Under the pieces are notes generated by a model. It saw nothing but the letters and a program-made list of their open reading frames with translations, had not been told where the DNA came from and searched no databases. From Paenibacillus chondroitinus NBRC 15376 (GTDB taxonomy: Bacteria; Bacillota; Bacilli; Paenibacillales; NBRC-103111), in assembly GCF_004000765.1 (NCBI RefSeq), contig NZ_BILW01000013.1, positions 62,001 through 126,000 of the forward strand: a stretch of 64,000 nucleotides of DNA, written 5' to 3'. This document shows, in pieces, positions 44,044 through 51,812 of this stretch (position 1 is the first letter of the stretch; every line of letters begins with the position of its first letter). Both the position numbers and the translations under genes were made by a program.

Positions 44044-45201
44044 TTAAGAGGATGCTACCGACCTATTTTCCGCATTCGGCAAAATATCGTTTGCCACCAT
44101 TTCGCCGAATGGACTTACGAACGCATATTTCTCTTTAGGCGCCTCCCTGTTGCTAAGCGGAAGTCTGGGAAAAAGCAGTTCTTCCACCCGGTAGGCTTCT
44201 TCCAAGTGAGGATATCCGGACATAATGAATGTTTCTATCCCGAGCTCACGGTACTCCAACATCCGCTTCGCTACCGTGTCCGGATCGCCAACCAACGCCG
44301 TCCCTGCCCCGCCTCTGACAAGGCCGACACCTGCCCAGAGATTAGGGCTGATCTCCAGTTTGCTGCGATCTCCTCCATGAAGCTCTGACATACGCCTTTG
44401 TCCGACGGAGTCCATCTTGGCGAAGGACGCTTGTGCTTTAGCAATTGTCGCGTCATCCAAGTTCGAAATTAAACGGTCTGCAGCCGCCCAAGCCTCCTCT
44501 TCCGTTTCTCGGACAATGACATGCAGCCTTATTCCGAAGCGGACTTTTCTTCCGCTTTTTGCAGCGAGTTCCCGAACCGTCTCAATTTTTTCTTTGACTT
44601 GTTTAGGCGTTTCACCCCACGTTAAATATACATCTACATGATCCGCTGCGATTTGTTGAGCGACAGGCGATGAACCTCCGAAATAAAGTGGCGGATAAGG
44701 CGTTTGAACCGGCGGATATAAAATTTTGGCATTTTCCACCGTGATATGAGATCCCTCGAAGTCGATCTGCTTCCCCTGCATAAGCTGTCTCCAGATCGTC
44801 AAATATTCATCGGTTAGCTCATAGCGAGTATCATGGTCAAGCAGCAGTCCGTCGCCTCTTGCTTCGGAGGTATCTCCGCCGGTTACGATATTGATGAGCA
44901 ATCTCCCTTGAGACAACCTGTCAAAAGTGGCCGCCATCCTTGCCGATAAAGTCGGTGACATCAGACCTGGCCTCAGTGCGATAAGAAACTTTAGCCGTTT
45001 TGTAGCCGGGATTAGCGCAGAGGCTGTCACCCACGCATCCTCGCATGATCTTCCGGTTGGCAGCAATACTCCGCTGAAGCCAAGCGTGTCAGCCGCCTTG
45101 GCAATCTGGGTAGCATAGTCCAAATCCACCTCTCTTGCTCCCTCTCCCGTCCCCAAGTACCGTCCGTCTCCATGTGTCGGTATAAACCAGAAAATTTCCA
45201 T
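44044..45201 (-). CDS. ssuD: Alkanesulfonate monooxygenase, SsuD type (FMNH2-dependent)
   Basis: A 385-residue luciferase-like enzyme close to the ~380 residues of SsuD. Matches: [35 protein letters not shown] with the SsuD-typical Cys, [63 protein letters not shown] and [22 protein letters not shown]. It desulfonates alkanesulfonates with FMNH2 and O2, releasing sulfite and an aldehyde. The ATG at 45199-45201 is taken, with AAAGGATGG upstream. No SsuE reductase or SsuABC transporter is in the window. First gene after a terminator-like hairpin. Confidence 0.9.
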   Translation of the reverse strand: MEIFWFIPTHGDGRYLGTGEGAREVDLDYATQIAKAADTLGFSGVLLPTGRSCEDAWVTASALIPATKRLKFLIALRPGLMSPTLSARMAATFDRLSQGRLLINIVTGGDTSEARGDGLLLDHDTRYELTDEYLTIWRQLMQGKQIDFEGSHITVENAKILYPPVQTPYPPLYFGGSSPVAQQIAADHVDVYLTWGETPKQVKEKIETVRELAAKSGRKVRFGIRLHVIVRETEEEAWAAADRLISNLDDATIAKAQASFAKMDSVGQRRMSELHGGDRSKLEISPNLWAGVGLVRGGAGTALVGDPDTVAKRMLEYRELGIETFIMSGYPHLEEAYRVEELLFPRLPLSNREAPKEKYAFVSPFGEMVANDILPNAENRSVASS

Positions 45202-45226
45202 TTTACAATCCATCCTTTCATCAAAT

Positions 45227-45268
45227 TAAAAAGGAGACCTAATCCGCCCTATAAGGCAGAAGGTCTCC
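45227..45268 (-). terminator. Terminator-like hairpin between hpaB-type gene and ssuD
   Basis: Minus strand: GGAGACCT pairs with AGGTCTCC, with an inner GCC/GGC pairing, followed by TTTTTAA. It ends 26 bp ahead of the ssuD start and starts 31 bp after the HpaB-type stop. I find no convincing promoter between hairpin and ssuD, so it may act as an attenuator for the downstream sulfur operon. Confidence 0.7.
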
Positions 45269-45298
45269 GGTTGTCCGGTTGACAATTCATACAATCAA

Positions 45299-46756
45299 CT
45301 AATTTCCATTCGCTGCTCCCCGCTTTGCGGACTCTTTAATGAGTTTCCAAATCGGAGCGGTTAAACTTTCTTTATCGTGAGTTAAATATTGATTCGCATA
45401 ACCTCGTACAGGATCCCCGGCGTAAAATCTCTCATACAGCTCATGTCGGGAGCCAAGCGGGCTACCCACCAAATCCCATGCAAGCTTGAACAACTGTACC
45501 TTTTTCTCAGCGCTGACCGTGGCTCCCTCGAAATACTCGCTCATTAACTCGGATATGGTGCCATAGAAATCTTCAATACTAGAGGGGACTTGGACAAACC
45601 CGCCACCGCCAATCTGCTGTAAGATCTCAACAGCGCGTGGATAAAACTTTGTTCCTATATTTCTAGCTGTGTTTATATAGGACAGCTCTGGGGCCAAAAC
45701 GCCGTTCTCATCATATTTCGCTTGTGCCTCAGAAGCAATGACAAGCGCCTTCATGGTATCGATTTGCGTCAACAACTCACCAAGCTTCTCTTGAATGTGG
45801 AGAAACCCGCCTACACCAATCGCTTCCGCAACAGCAAATGTGACACCGGTGATAAATTCAAGCTTCGCAACATAGCGCACGACATTCTGATGAAAGGCTA
45901 GCGCATTGGCCGTTGTATTCGCTCTAAGCGCCATGACTTTATCGGCATCACCGTACATGAGTACGCGTTCCCAAGGAATCAAGACATCATCGAAAAACAA
46001 GACGGCATCCATTTCGTCGTATCTTGCGCTTAGAGGCGCATCATGCGCTTTATCGCTCGCATAGGATTGCCGACAAACGATATGAAGGCCTGTAGAATTC
46101 GCCGGCACTATTAGGACATGAGCATGCTCTCGATGGGCTTGTTCCAATTTGAGAAAGGAGAAAATAACAAAGTCATGCGTATACGGCGCACCAGTCGCAA
46201 TCATCTTGGCTCCTCTGACTACAATTCCTTCGCTTGTCTCCCTAACCACATGCAGAAACCGGGATGCGATTCTGTTATCGTCCAATCCGCTCGATCTATC
46301 AATTTGGGGATCAATGATGGCTGTCGTCAAAAAAAGATCGTTGTCCCTTGCCGTTTCATAGTATGTCGTAATTTTTTGTGCAAAACCCGGTTCTATTCGA
46401 TCAAGCTCGTGGCGTGCAGCATACCATCCCGTGATGAAAGAACGCGCATAGTCAGAGAGCCGGCTCATCATGCCATTGCATTGTTTGGACCAAAAGGCGA
46501 AGGATTGGCTTCTTTTTGCAAGCTGCTCAGGGGTATAGGGTACAAGGAAAGAACTGTGGGCATAGGCCTCCCTGCCCTTGACTTGATAACCTACTTGTTC
46601 TCGAAGTCGGAGGTCGTCAAGCGAATCAAACAAACTTCGTATTGTTGATAATGTTCCGCGAAAGGCAGGATGCGTGTCGAGATGAGTGACATTATTGCCA
46701 CCCAGCCATACCGTTCGCCCATCATTCAAACTTTTTATAAACCTTTCGCCTCTCAA
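45299..46756 (-). CDS. 4-hydroxyphenylacetate 3-monooxygenase (HpaB) family protein
   Basis: A 485-residue flavin-dependent oxygenase. The N-terminus RGERFIKSLNDGRTVWLGGNNVTHLDTHPAFRG, then LFLTTAIIDPQIDRS, FLHVVRETSEGIVVRGAKMIATGAPYTHDF, IPWERVLMYGD and the C-terminal QIGGGGFVQVPSS all match HpaB/PvcC-type enzymes, which use FADH2 to hydroxylate phenols. I propose the TTG at 46754-46756 as start because GGTAGGAG stands seven bases upstream and the family sequence begins there; the ATG at 46786 has no site. Role in this sulfur context is unclear. Confidence 0.85.
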   Translation of the reverse strand: MRGERFIKSLNDGRTVWLGGNNVTHLDTHPAFRGTLSTIRSLFDSLDDLRLREQVGYQVKGREAYAHSSFLVPYTPEQLAKRSQSFAFWSKQCNGMMSRLSDYARSFITGWYAARHELDRIEPGFAQKITTYYETARDNDLFLTTAIIDPQIDRSSGLDDNRIASRFLHVVRETSEGIVVRGAKMIATGAPYTHDFVIFSFLKLEQAHREHAHVLIVPANSTGLHIVCRQSYASDKAHDAPLSARYDEMDAVLFFDDVLIPWERVLMYGDADKVMALRANTTANALAFHQNVVRYVAKLEFITGVTFAVAEAIGVGGFLHIQEKLGELLTQIDTMKALVIASEAQAKYDENGVLAPELSYINTARNIGTKFYPRAVEILQQIGGGGFVQVPSSIEDFYGTISELMSEYFEGATVSAEKKVQLFKLAWDLVGSPLGSRHELYERFYAGDPVRGYANQYLTHDKESLTAPIWKLIKESAKRGAANGN

Positions 46757-46818
46757 GCTCTCACTCCTACCTTCTTGAAATTCCATAATTCCGATGAATT
46801 AACTCAGGTATTAACTTC

Positions 46819-46847
46819 ATCATATCCATCCAACGCAGCCCGGTCAA
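46819..46847 (-). promoter_or_regulatory. Promoter of the HpaB-family gene
   Basis: Minus strand: -35 TTGACC (46842-46847), 17-base spacer, -10 TATGAT (46819-46824), about 60 bp ahead of the TTG start. Good consensus match. Confidence 0.65.
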
Positions 46848-46875
46848 CAAACAAAAAGGAATAAAATGAAGCTTT

Positions 46876-46901
46876 TCGGACATATTGAATCATTTTGATT
46901 C
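46876..46901. promoter_or_regulatory. Possible TetR operator region upstream of the HpaB-family promoter
   Basis: Contains TCGGACA (46876-46882), the half-site of the 16-base palindrome upstream of the tetR-type gene, followed by a perfect inverted repeat GAATCA-TTT-TGATTC (46887-46901). Both lie just upstream of the -35 box. Confidence 0.4.
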
Positions 46902-46943
46902 GTTTATTTCATTAAACCAAACACAATCCGTTCAATTGTGCAC

Positions 46944-47543
46944 CTATAAACTCATAGCCTGATAGAAGCCAATTGATGCTATCCTGCTTAATTGAATCGC
47001 CATATAGTTGGGTGAATAAATCATCCCTTGTTTTAACCAGTTTAGGATTATACCTACAATCCAAGATGCCATGCTTACCAGCAAAATATCCAATGGAATC
47101 GGCTGCTTCTGATCCATTCGATTATTGTCAACCCTCTGACCTATCGTGTGCTGGATCGTTTCACTCATACGATCTTCAAACCGTGAATGCGGCAAACGGA
47201 AAAGCAGAACACGATAAATGGTTGCTTGCTCGGACAAGTGCATGAAAAGCAGCAGGAAGTAGGGATCAGGGACTTCATGATGCGGTACATATTTCAATAT
47301 TTGCGTTTTATTGTTTTCGTATAAACGGAATAACTCAACAAGCTTATCTTTCATGATTTGTTCAAGTAGATCGTATTTGTCTTGAAAATGGGTATAAAAG
47401 GTGGATCGACTAATATCCGCAGCCTCTGTAATATCCCTCACGACAATATCCTCGAAATCTCTCTTATCACAAAGCGTCAAGAATGCATGGGTAATATGTT
47501 GTCTCGTTTTATGAACTCGGCGATCTGATCGTAAAGTAGTCAT
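46944..47543 (-). CDS. TetR/AcrR-family transcriptional regulator
   Basis: A 199-residue regulator. N-terminal HTH: KTRQHITHAFLTLCDKRDFEDIVVRDITEAADISRSTFYTHFQDKYDLLEQI; the C-terminal helical region (YFLLLFMHLSEQATIYRVLLFRLP ... ASWIVGIILNWLKQGM) resembles TetR C-terminal domains of the YcaF/DhaS type. The ATG at 47541-47543 has a GGGGGG-AG site at suitable distance; an ATG two codons earlier is too close. Probably regulates the HpaB-family gene downstream and itself through CCGATATCGG-type palindromes. Confidence 0.87.
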   Translation of the reverse strand: MTTLRSDRRVHKTRQHITHAFLTLCDKRDFEDIVVRDITEAADISRSTFYTHFQDKYDLLEQIMKDKLVELFRLYENNKTQILKYVPHHEVPDPYFLLLFMHLSEQATIYRVLLFRLPHSRFEDRMSETIQHTIGQRVDNNRMDQKQPIPLDILLVSMASWIVGIILNWLKQGMIYSPNYMAIQLSRIASIGFYQAMSL

Positions 47544-47591
47544 GCTCATCTCCCCCCTTTACATATAAATAGTCGACACTTTAGCGATTTT

Positions 47592-47607
47592 TGTCCGATA
47601 TCGGACA
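47592..47607. promoter_or_regulatory. Perfect 16-base palindrome upstream of the TetR gene
   Basis: TGTCCGATATCGGACA is a perfect palindrome 49 bp upstream of the regulator start, a typical TetR operator placement. Its half-site TCGGACA recurs at 46876-46882 near the HpaB-type promoter. Confidence 0.55.
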
Positions 47608-47726
47608 TTTCCTGGAATTATGTTCCTTTCCTGAATTTGTTATAAGTTATCATAGAATATAATTCACAGTTAATCAATTGGAATTATATAATTTAATAGG
47701 GTATCTGACTTCGTCGCCACCTTTGA

Positions 47727-47900
47727 GGAACTACAGGCCGCTATGCTAGCAAATTCAGCCCGTTTCCGCGTTAAGCGGAACTACAGGTCCTTATTTGACC
47801 GTCTAACCCGTTTTCCTTAAGAAAACGGACAAATAACGGCCCACAGTTCCCTTCCACGCGAAAAAGGCGCTATTTCGATGAAATAGCACCCTGTAGTTCC
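47727..47900. repeat. Symmetric intergenic repeat with GGAACTACAGG termini
   Basis: GGAACTACAGG occurs at 47727-47737 and again exactly 50 bp later at 47777-47787. Its inverse occurs imperfectly as CCCACAGTTCC at 47840-47850 and exactly as CCTGTAGTTCC 50 bp later at 47890-47900. The centre is a hairpin with CCGTTTTC/GAAAACGG stem at 47808-47828, and a second hairpin GCTATTTC/GAAATAGC lies near 47869-47886. The element folds into one long symmetric structure. No open frame is credible here. Rest of the 47550-48004 gap holds only a GGAGGAG-rich stretch near the next gene. Confidence 0.7.
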
Positions 47901-48004
47901 CACTGGGGAGGAATCGTTGGAGGAGTTAACTTCTCCTCTGTCATTCAGCTTGTTAAGAAAAGAACACCAGCGTTACTGAGACATTTGGCGGAGGAGGTAA
48001 CCTC

Positions 48005-48991
48005 TTACGCTTTCTTGCGATTTAAATGAACAAACGTAATCGCCAACGCAAGCACCAGCACGCCGCCTTTGACAATGTCGAAGCCAAAATAAGGGACATT
48101 CAGCATCGTCAAACCATTCAGCAAAATTCCGATCAAAACCGCTCCAAAAAACGTCCCGATCACATTCGGCTTTCCAGCGCCAAGCACGGAATAACCCACA
48201 AATACGGAAGCAACAGCTTCCATCAGCAAAGGAGCACCCGCGTCAATTTGACCGGAACCTACACGAGAAGCATAGAGAATCCCTCCGAACGCGGCAAAAA
48301 TACCCGATAGCACATACGCAGCCAGACGAATTTTATTTACAGAAATGCCTGATAAACGGGCAGCTTCACGATTTCCGCCTGTCATGTACATTTGCCGACC
48401 CCAACGCGTATATGTCAGAAAAATATGAACGGCGATTACAGCCACCAACATGAGAATAACCGGCACAGGTACCCCGAGCAGCTTGCCTTGGCCAATCCAT
48501 AGAAACTCCGGCGTGAATTTACCTTTGGCTACGGTCCCATCTTGGAAACGCATATTGTTATAAATGGAGAACCCTTTCGTATAGGTCTTTTGGACACCGC
48601 CGATGATGTACATCACAGCCAAAGTCGCGAGCAAATCCGGAATCCGCACCTTCACAATCAAGAGCGCATTCAAAAGCCCGATAACGGCTCCAATGATAAT
48701 CGGAACGATAATAACAATAATCAAAGGCTGTTGGTACCAGACCATCAACGCCGCCGCACCTACCGTCGCCAACGAAACTGTCGAGCCTACGGACAAATCA
48801 AAGCCGTCTACAATTTGCGATAACGTCACCCCGATAGCAACGAACATAACAATGGAAATGGAACGCAAAATATCGGCGATATTATCGTAGGTCATGAAAT
48901 TTTCATTAATAATCGAAAAGACGATGATGACCAAAGCAATAATGAATAATGCGCCATATTTAAAGGAAAAATCCAAGCTTTTTTCTTTCAT
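48005..48991 (-). CDS. Sugar ABC transporter permease, RbsC type (CUT2)
   Basis: A 328-residue permease with about ten helices: YGALFIIALVIIVFSIINENFMTYDNIADILRSISIVMFVAIGVTL, VDGFDLSVGSTVSLATVGAAA and GGNREAARLSGISVNKIRLAAYVLSGIFAAFGGILYASRVGSGQ, hallmarks of RbsC/YtfT/XylH permeases. The ATG at 48989-48991 lies just after the ATPase stop codon, behind GGGGGAGG. Last gene of the three-gene importer. Confidence 0.92.
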   Translation of the reverse strand: MKEKSLDFSFKYGALFIIALVIIVFSIINENFMTYDNIADILRSISIVMFVAIGVTLSQIVDGFDLSVGSTVSLATVGAAALMVWYQQPLIIVIIVPIIIGAVIGLLNALLIVKVRIPDLLATLAVMYIIGGVQKTYTKGFSIYNNMRFQDGTVAKGKFTPEFLWIGQGKLLGVPVPVILMLVAVIAVHIFLTYTRWGRQMYMTGGNREAARLSGISVNKIRLAAYVLSGIFAAFGGILYASRVGSGQIDAGAPLLMEAVASVFVGYSVLGAGKPNVIGTFFGAVLIGILLNGLTMLNVPYFGFDIVKGGVLVLALAITFVHLNRKKA

Positions 48992-48992
48992 G

Positions 48993-50504
48993 TTATTCGG
49001 CCTCCCCCGCACTCGCATACGTTAAAATGAGATCCTGCGTCGCTTCCTCTCGGGTGAGCTCCTTCACGACCGAACCATAACTCATCACTATAATGCGATC
49101 AGCAATTCCTATAATTTCATTTAGCTCGCAAGATAAATAAATAATGCCTTTGCCTTCTGCCGCCAGCTGCCCAATGAGGCGAAAAATATCGCTTTTCGCG
49201 CCAACGTCAACACCTTTGGTCGGCTCGTCAAACATATAGACGTCGGCATTCGTCGGCAGCCATTTGCCTACGGCAACCTTCTGCTGGTTGCCTCCGCTCA
49301 AATGTTTGACGACGCGGTTCGGGTCGCCCGGCTGCACGCCGAGCTGCACTACCATCTTCGCGGCGTGTTCGCTTTCCTCGCGCTGCCGCACGAAGCCCAG
49401 CGAGCTCAGCTTGCGCAATATCGGCAGCGACAGATTGCGCTTCACGGTCTCCTCTACGAGGACGCCCTGCTTGCGGCGCTCCTCGGGCACAAGCGCGATG
49501 CCGGCGCGCACGGCATCCTCCGGCTGGCGCAGCGCGAGCTTGCGGCCGCTGAGCCACACCTCGCCGCCGTCCGCGGCATCGGCGCCGAAGATCAGCCGGC
49601 TCAGCTCCGTCTTGCCGGCGCCGACCAACCCCACGACGCCGAGGATTTCACCTCGGCGGAGGGCAAAGCTGACGCCGCGCACCTTCGTGCCGCGGCGCAG
49701 TCCCTTCACCTCGAGGAGCGTTTCGCCAATGGGGACATTGGCTTTGGGAAACTCCTCGGTGAAGGTCTTGCCCAGCATCGCCTCGATCACGCCGGCGATG
49801 TCCATGGCAGCGGCCGCCTGCGTGAGCACCTGGCGGCCGTCGCGCATAATCGTGATCCGGTCGGACACCCGGAACACTTCCTGCAATCGGTGGGAGATGA
49901 AGACAATTCCCACCCCCTCCTGCTTCAGGCTATCCATAATCTGGAATAGCCGCTCTGATTCCTCCAGACTGAGAGGCGCCGTCGGCTCATCGAAGATCAT
50001 GATCTTCGCCTTGTGCGCCATCGCTCTGGCAATCAAAACAAGCTGCTTCTGCGAAATGCTCAGCTCATCCACTTTACGCCGCACCGAGAACGTTGCGCCG
50101 ATCTTCGCAAGAATCGCTTCAGCTTCGCTATGCAGCTTGCGCCAGCTAACCCAAGCGCTGCCATGAACCATTCGGTCCATCATCACGTTTTCGGTGACAG
50201 TAAGCTCAGGTACAAGTGCCGTATCCACTTCTTGATAGACGCAATAGATGCCCTGAGCCATGGCTTCCTTAGGCGTTTGGATCGTTAGCGTTTGACCGCC
50301 TATGGCAATTTGGCCGATGTCGTACGTGTAGGCACCGGACAAAACCTTCATCAATGTGCTCTTCCCAGCTCCATTCGCACCCAGCAAGGCATGAATTTCA
50401 CCTGCACGCAGGTCAAAATCAACCTCCTGCAGCGCCTTCACGCCGGCAAACGATTTGGAGATGCCACTCATCTGTAATAAAGCTGCGCTATCCTTCATCG
50501 ACAT
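48993..50504 (-). CDS. Sugar ABC transporter ATPase with two nucleotide-binding domains, RbsA type
   Basis: A 503-residue double ATPase. Domain 1: Walker A GANGAGKS, degenerate signature LSISQKQL, Walker B IMIFDEPTAPL, ISHRLQEV. Domain 2: GLVGAGKTEL (atypical Walker A as usual for RbsA), signature LSGGNQQKVAVGKWL, VYMFDEPTKGVDVG. The first two-thirds of domain 2 is strikingly GC-rich at the DNA level (about 75-78% between 49501 and 49620 by my count, against 32% at 49081-49140). Start at ATG 50502-50504 with GAGAGGTG upstream. Confidence 0.92.
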   Translation of the reverse strand: MSMKDSAALLQMSGISKSFAGVKALQEVDFDLRAGEIHALLGANGAGKSTLMKVLSGAYTYDIGQIAIGGQTLTIQTPKEAMAQGIYCVYQEVDTALVPELTVTENVMMDRMVHGSAWVSWRKLHSEAEAILAKIGATFSVRRKVDELSISQKQLVLIARAMAHKAKIMIFDEPTAPLSLEESERLFQIMDSLKQEGVGIVFISHRLQEVFRVSDRITIMRDGRQVLTQAAAAMDIAGVIEAMLGKTFTEEFPKANVPIGETLLEVKGLRRGTKVRGVSFALRRGEILGVVGLVGAGKTELSRLIFGADAADGGEVWLSGRKLALRQPEDAVRAGIALVPEERRKQGVLVEETVKRNLSLPILRKLSSLGFVRQREESEHAAKMVVQLGVQPGDPNRVVKHLSGGNQQKVAVGKWLPTNADVYMFDEPTKGVDVGAKSDIFRLIGQLAAEGKGIIYLSCELNEIIGIADRIIVMSYGSVVKELTREEATQDLILTYASAGEAE

Positions 50505-50528
50505 CCGCCTTCACCTCTCTTGGCAATC

Positions 50529-50557
50529 TGAAAGTCCCATCGCAGATTTGGCGATGG
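50529..50557 (-). repeat. Intercistronic hairpin between binding-protein and ATPase genes
   Basis: GTCCCATCGC and GCGATGGGAC pair perfectly around a nine-base loop on the minus strand, followed by only three T. It probably stabilises the upstream mRNA end or causes partial termination, lowering ATPase relative to binding protein. Confidence 0.65.
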
Positions 50558-50573
50558 GACCCCGTTGTTCCGA

Positions 50574-51671
50574 TTATTTTTTTTCTGCTGCTTTCAACCA
50601 ATCCGTGTAGCCTTGTTGGCTTCCGCCCCAGCCTTTTACATATTCGCTAAGCTGCGTTGTATTCACTTGTTTGTCTTTCGGCAGTTGCTCTCTGGAAACA
50701 TATACAGGATCCAAAACAACTTTCTCTGGCGTTTGATCACCGTGCAGCTTTTGGTACAAGTAACGGACTTGAACGCGCCCGATATCTTTTGGATCTACGG
50801 CAGCAGATGCTACCCAAGGACTTTTTGGATCTTGCAGAAGCTGCAAATCTTCATCGCTAAGGTCGATACCGTATACTTTAATTTCCGTACGGCCTGCTTG
50901 TTGAATCGCACGGGTAGCACCTTTCGCAAACTCATCCCAAGCTGCCCATACCGCTGTAATATCACCTTTGTTCGGATACTTTTTAAGAATCGCTTCCATT
51001 TGTGTTTGGGTATCCAAAGCAGGGTCTTTGGCCGTTCCGAATGCCGCTACTTCTTTAATATCCGGATATTTCTTCTGGAAAGCTTGATATGCTTCTTGTC
51101 TGCGCTCCATTGGGGCGAAACCGGCTACCCATACTTTCACGATATTTCCTTTGCCGCCTGCATCTTTAGCCAACTGCTCCAAGGTTGCTTCGGCCATTTT
51201 TTGGTCGCCTTGCTCCAGGGAAGTTACGCCTGGGACAGTGAGGATAGAATCAAAGCTAACAACCGGAATTTTCTTCTCGACAGCTTTTTTCACACCAGCC
51301 TCAAGTGCTTCAGCTGTACCGTGGTCAATTAAAATACCATCGAATTTTTGGTTAATGGCTGCATCCAGATTGGAAGCCATTTTGGCAAGGTCCGTATCGG
51401 CAACGAATACCGTAACTTTCCCGCCTAGCTTTTCCACTTGCTCTTTCACACCTTCAACATATTGAGATGAGAACGTGCCTGTATTGAATTGCATAATAAG
51501 TGCAATTTTCTTTCCGCTTAAATCCGCAGCACCTTTCGTCGCTTCCGTTGCTTTCGCGCTTGCCGCTGGGCTTGCTGTCGCACTGCTGCTCTCTTTTTGT
51601 CCGCAGGCTGCAAGCAAACTACCGAACACAGCTAAAATAACAAATAAACTGACCAATCTTGTTTTTTTCAT
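50574..51671 (-). CDS. Sugar-binding lipoprotein, RbsB type
   Basis: A 365-residue periplasmic-binding-protein family 4 lipoprotein. Signal peptide ends LLAAC (Cys about 23), then DLSGKKIALIMQFNTGTFSSQYVEGVKEQVEKLGGKVTVFVADTD and FDGILIDHGTAEALEAGVKKAVEKKIPVVSFDS, typical of ribose/galactose-type binding proteins. GGAGGGTAATC precedes the ATG at 51669-51671. First gene of the RbsABC-type importer; cargo is a pentose or other monosaccharide by family, not proven. Confidence 0.92.
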   Translation of the reverse strand: MKKTRLVSLFVILAVFGSLLAACGQKESSSATASPAASAKATEATKGAADLSGKKIALIMQFNTGTFSSQYVEGVKEQVEKLGGKVTVFVADTDLAKMASNLDAAINQKFDGILIDHGTAEALEAGVKKAVEKKIPVVSFDSILTVPGVTSLEQGDQKMAEATLEQLAKDAGGKGNIVKVWVAGFAPMERRQEAYQAFQKKYPDIKEVAAFGTAKDPALDTQTQMEAILKKYPNKGDITAVWAAWDEFAKGATRAIQQAGRTEIKVYGIDLSDEDLQLLQDPKSPWVASAAVDPKDIGRVQVRYLYQKLHGDQTPEKVVLDPVYVSREQLPKDKQVNTTQLSEYVKGWGGSQQGYTDWLKAAEKK

Positions 51672-51812
51672 GATTACCCTCCCGATCCTTACTTCTCCTA
51701 TTTCCCCTATCAATTGTCGGATAAAATATACCAAGTTATCCAGTAGGAATTAATTTATATTAGCATCGGTAGGTTATCTCGTCAATAGTTTTGATTGAAT
51801 TTTGTCCATTGA

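Noticed and set aside
46757..46943. Possible SAM (S-box) or T-box riboswitch ahead of the sulfur genes
   Set aside because: Looked for the conserved S-box core and T-box GGUGG-type motifs here and at 45202-45298; neither was found. Only an ordinary promoter, inverted repeats and a terminator-like hairpin are visible.
47727..47900. CRISPR array
   Set aside because: The repeated 11-base units are too short, only four occur, two are inverted, and no spacer structure or cas gene is present.
49302..49949. 215-residue plus-strand open frame
   Set aside because: Another shadow of the same RbsA-type gene, rich in Ala/His/Arg with no family features.
49264..50166. 300-residue plus-strand open frame opposite the RbsA-type gene
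   Set aside because: It is the antisense shadow of a GC-rich, clearly coding minus-strand gene; its sequence is Ser/Arg-rich, low in structure, and has no ribosome site.
50565..51332. 255-residue plus-strand open frame
   Set aside because: Opposite the RbsB-type lipoprotein gene; Phe/Leu/Cys-rich and not protein-like.
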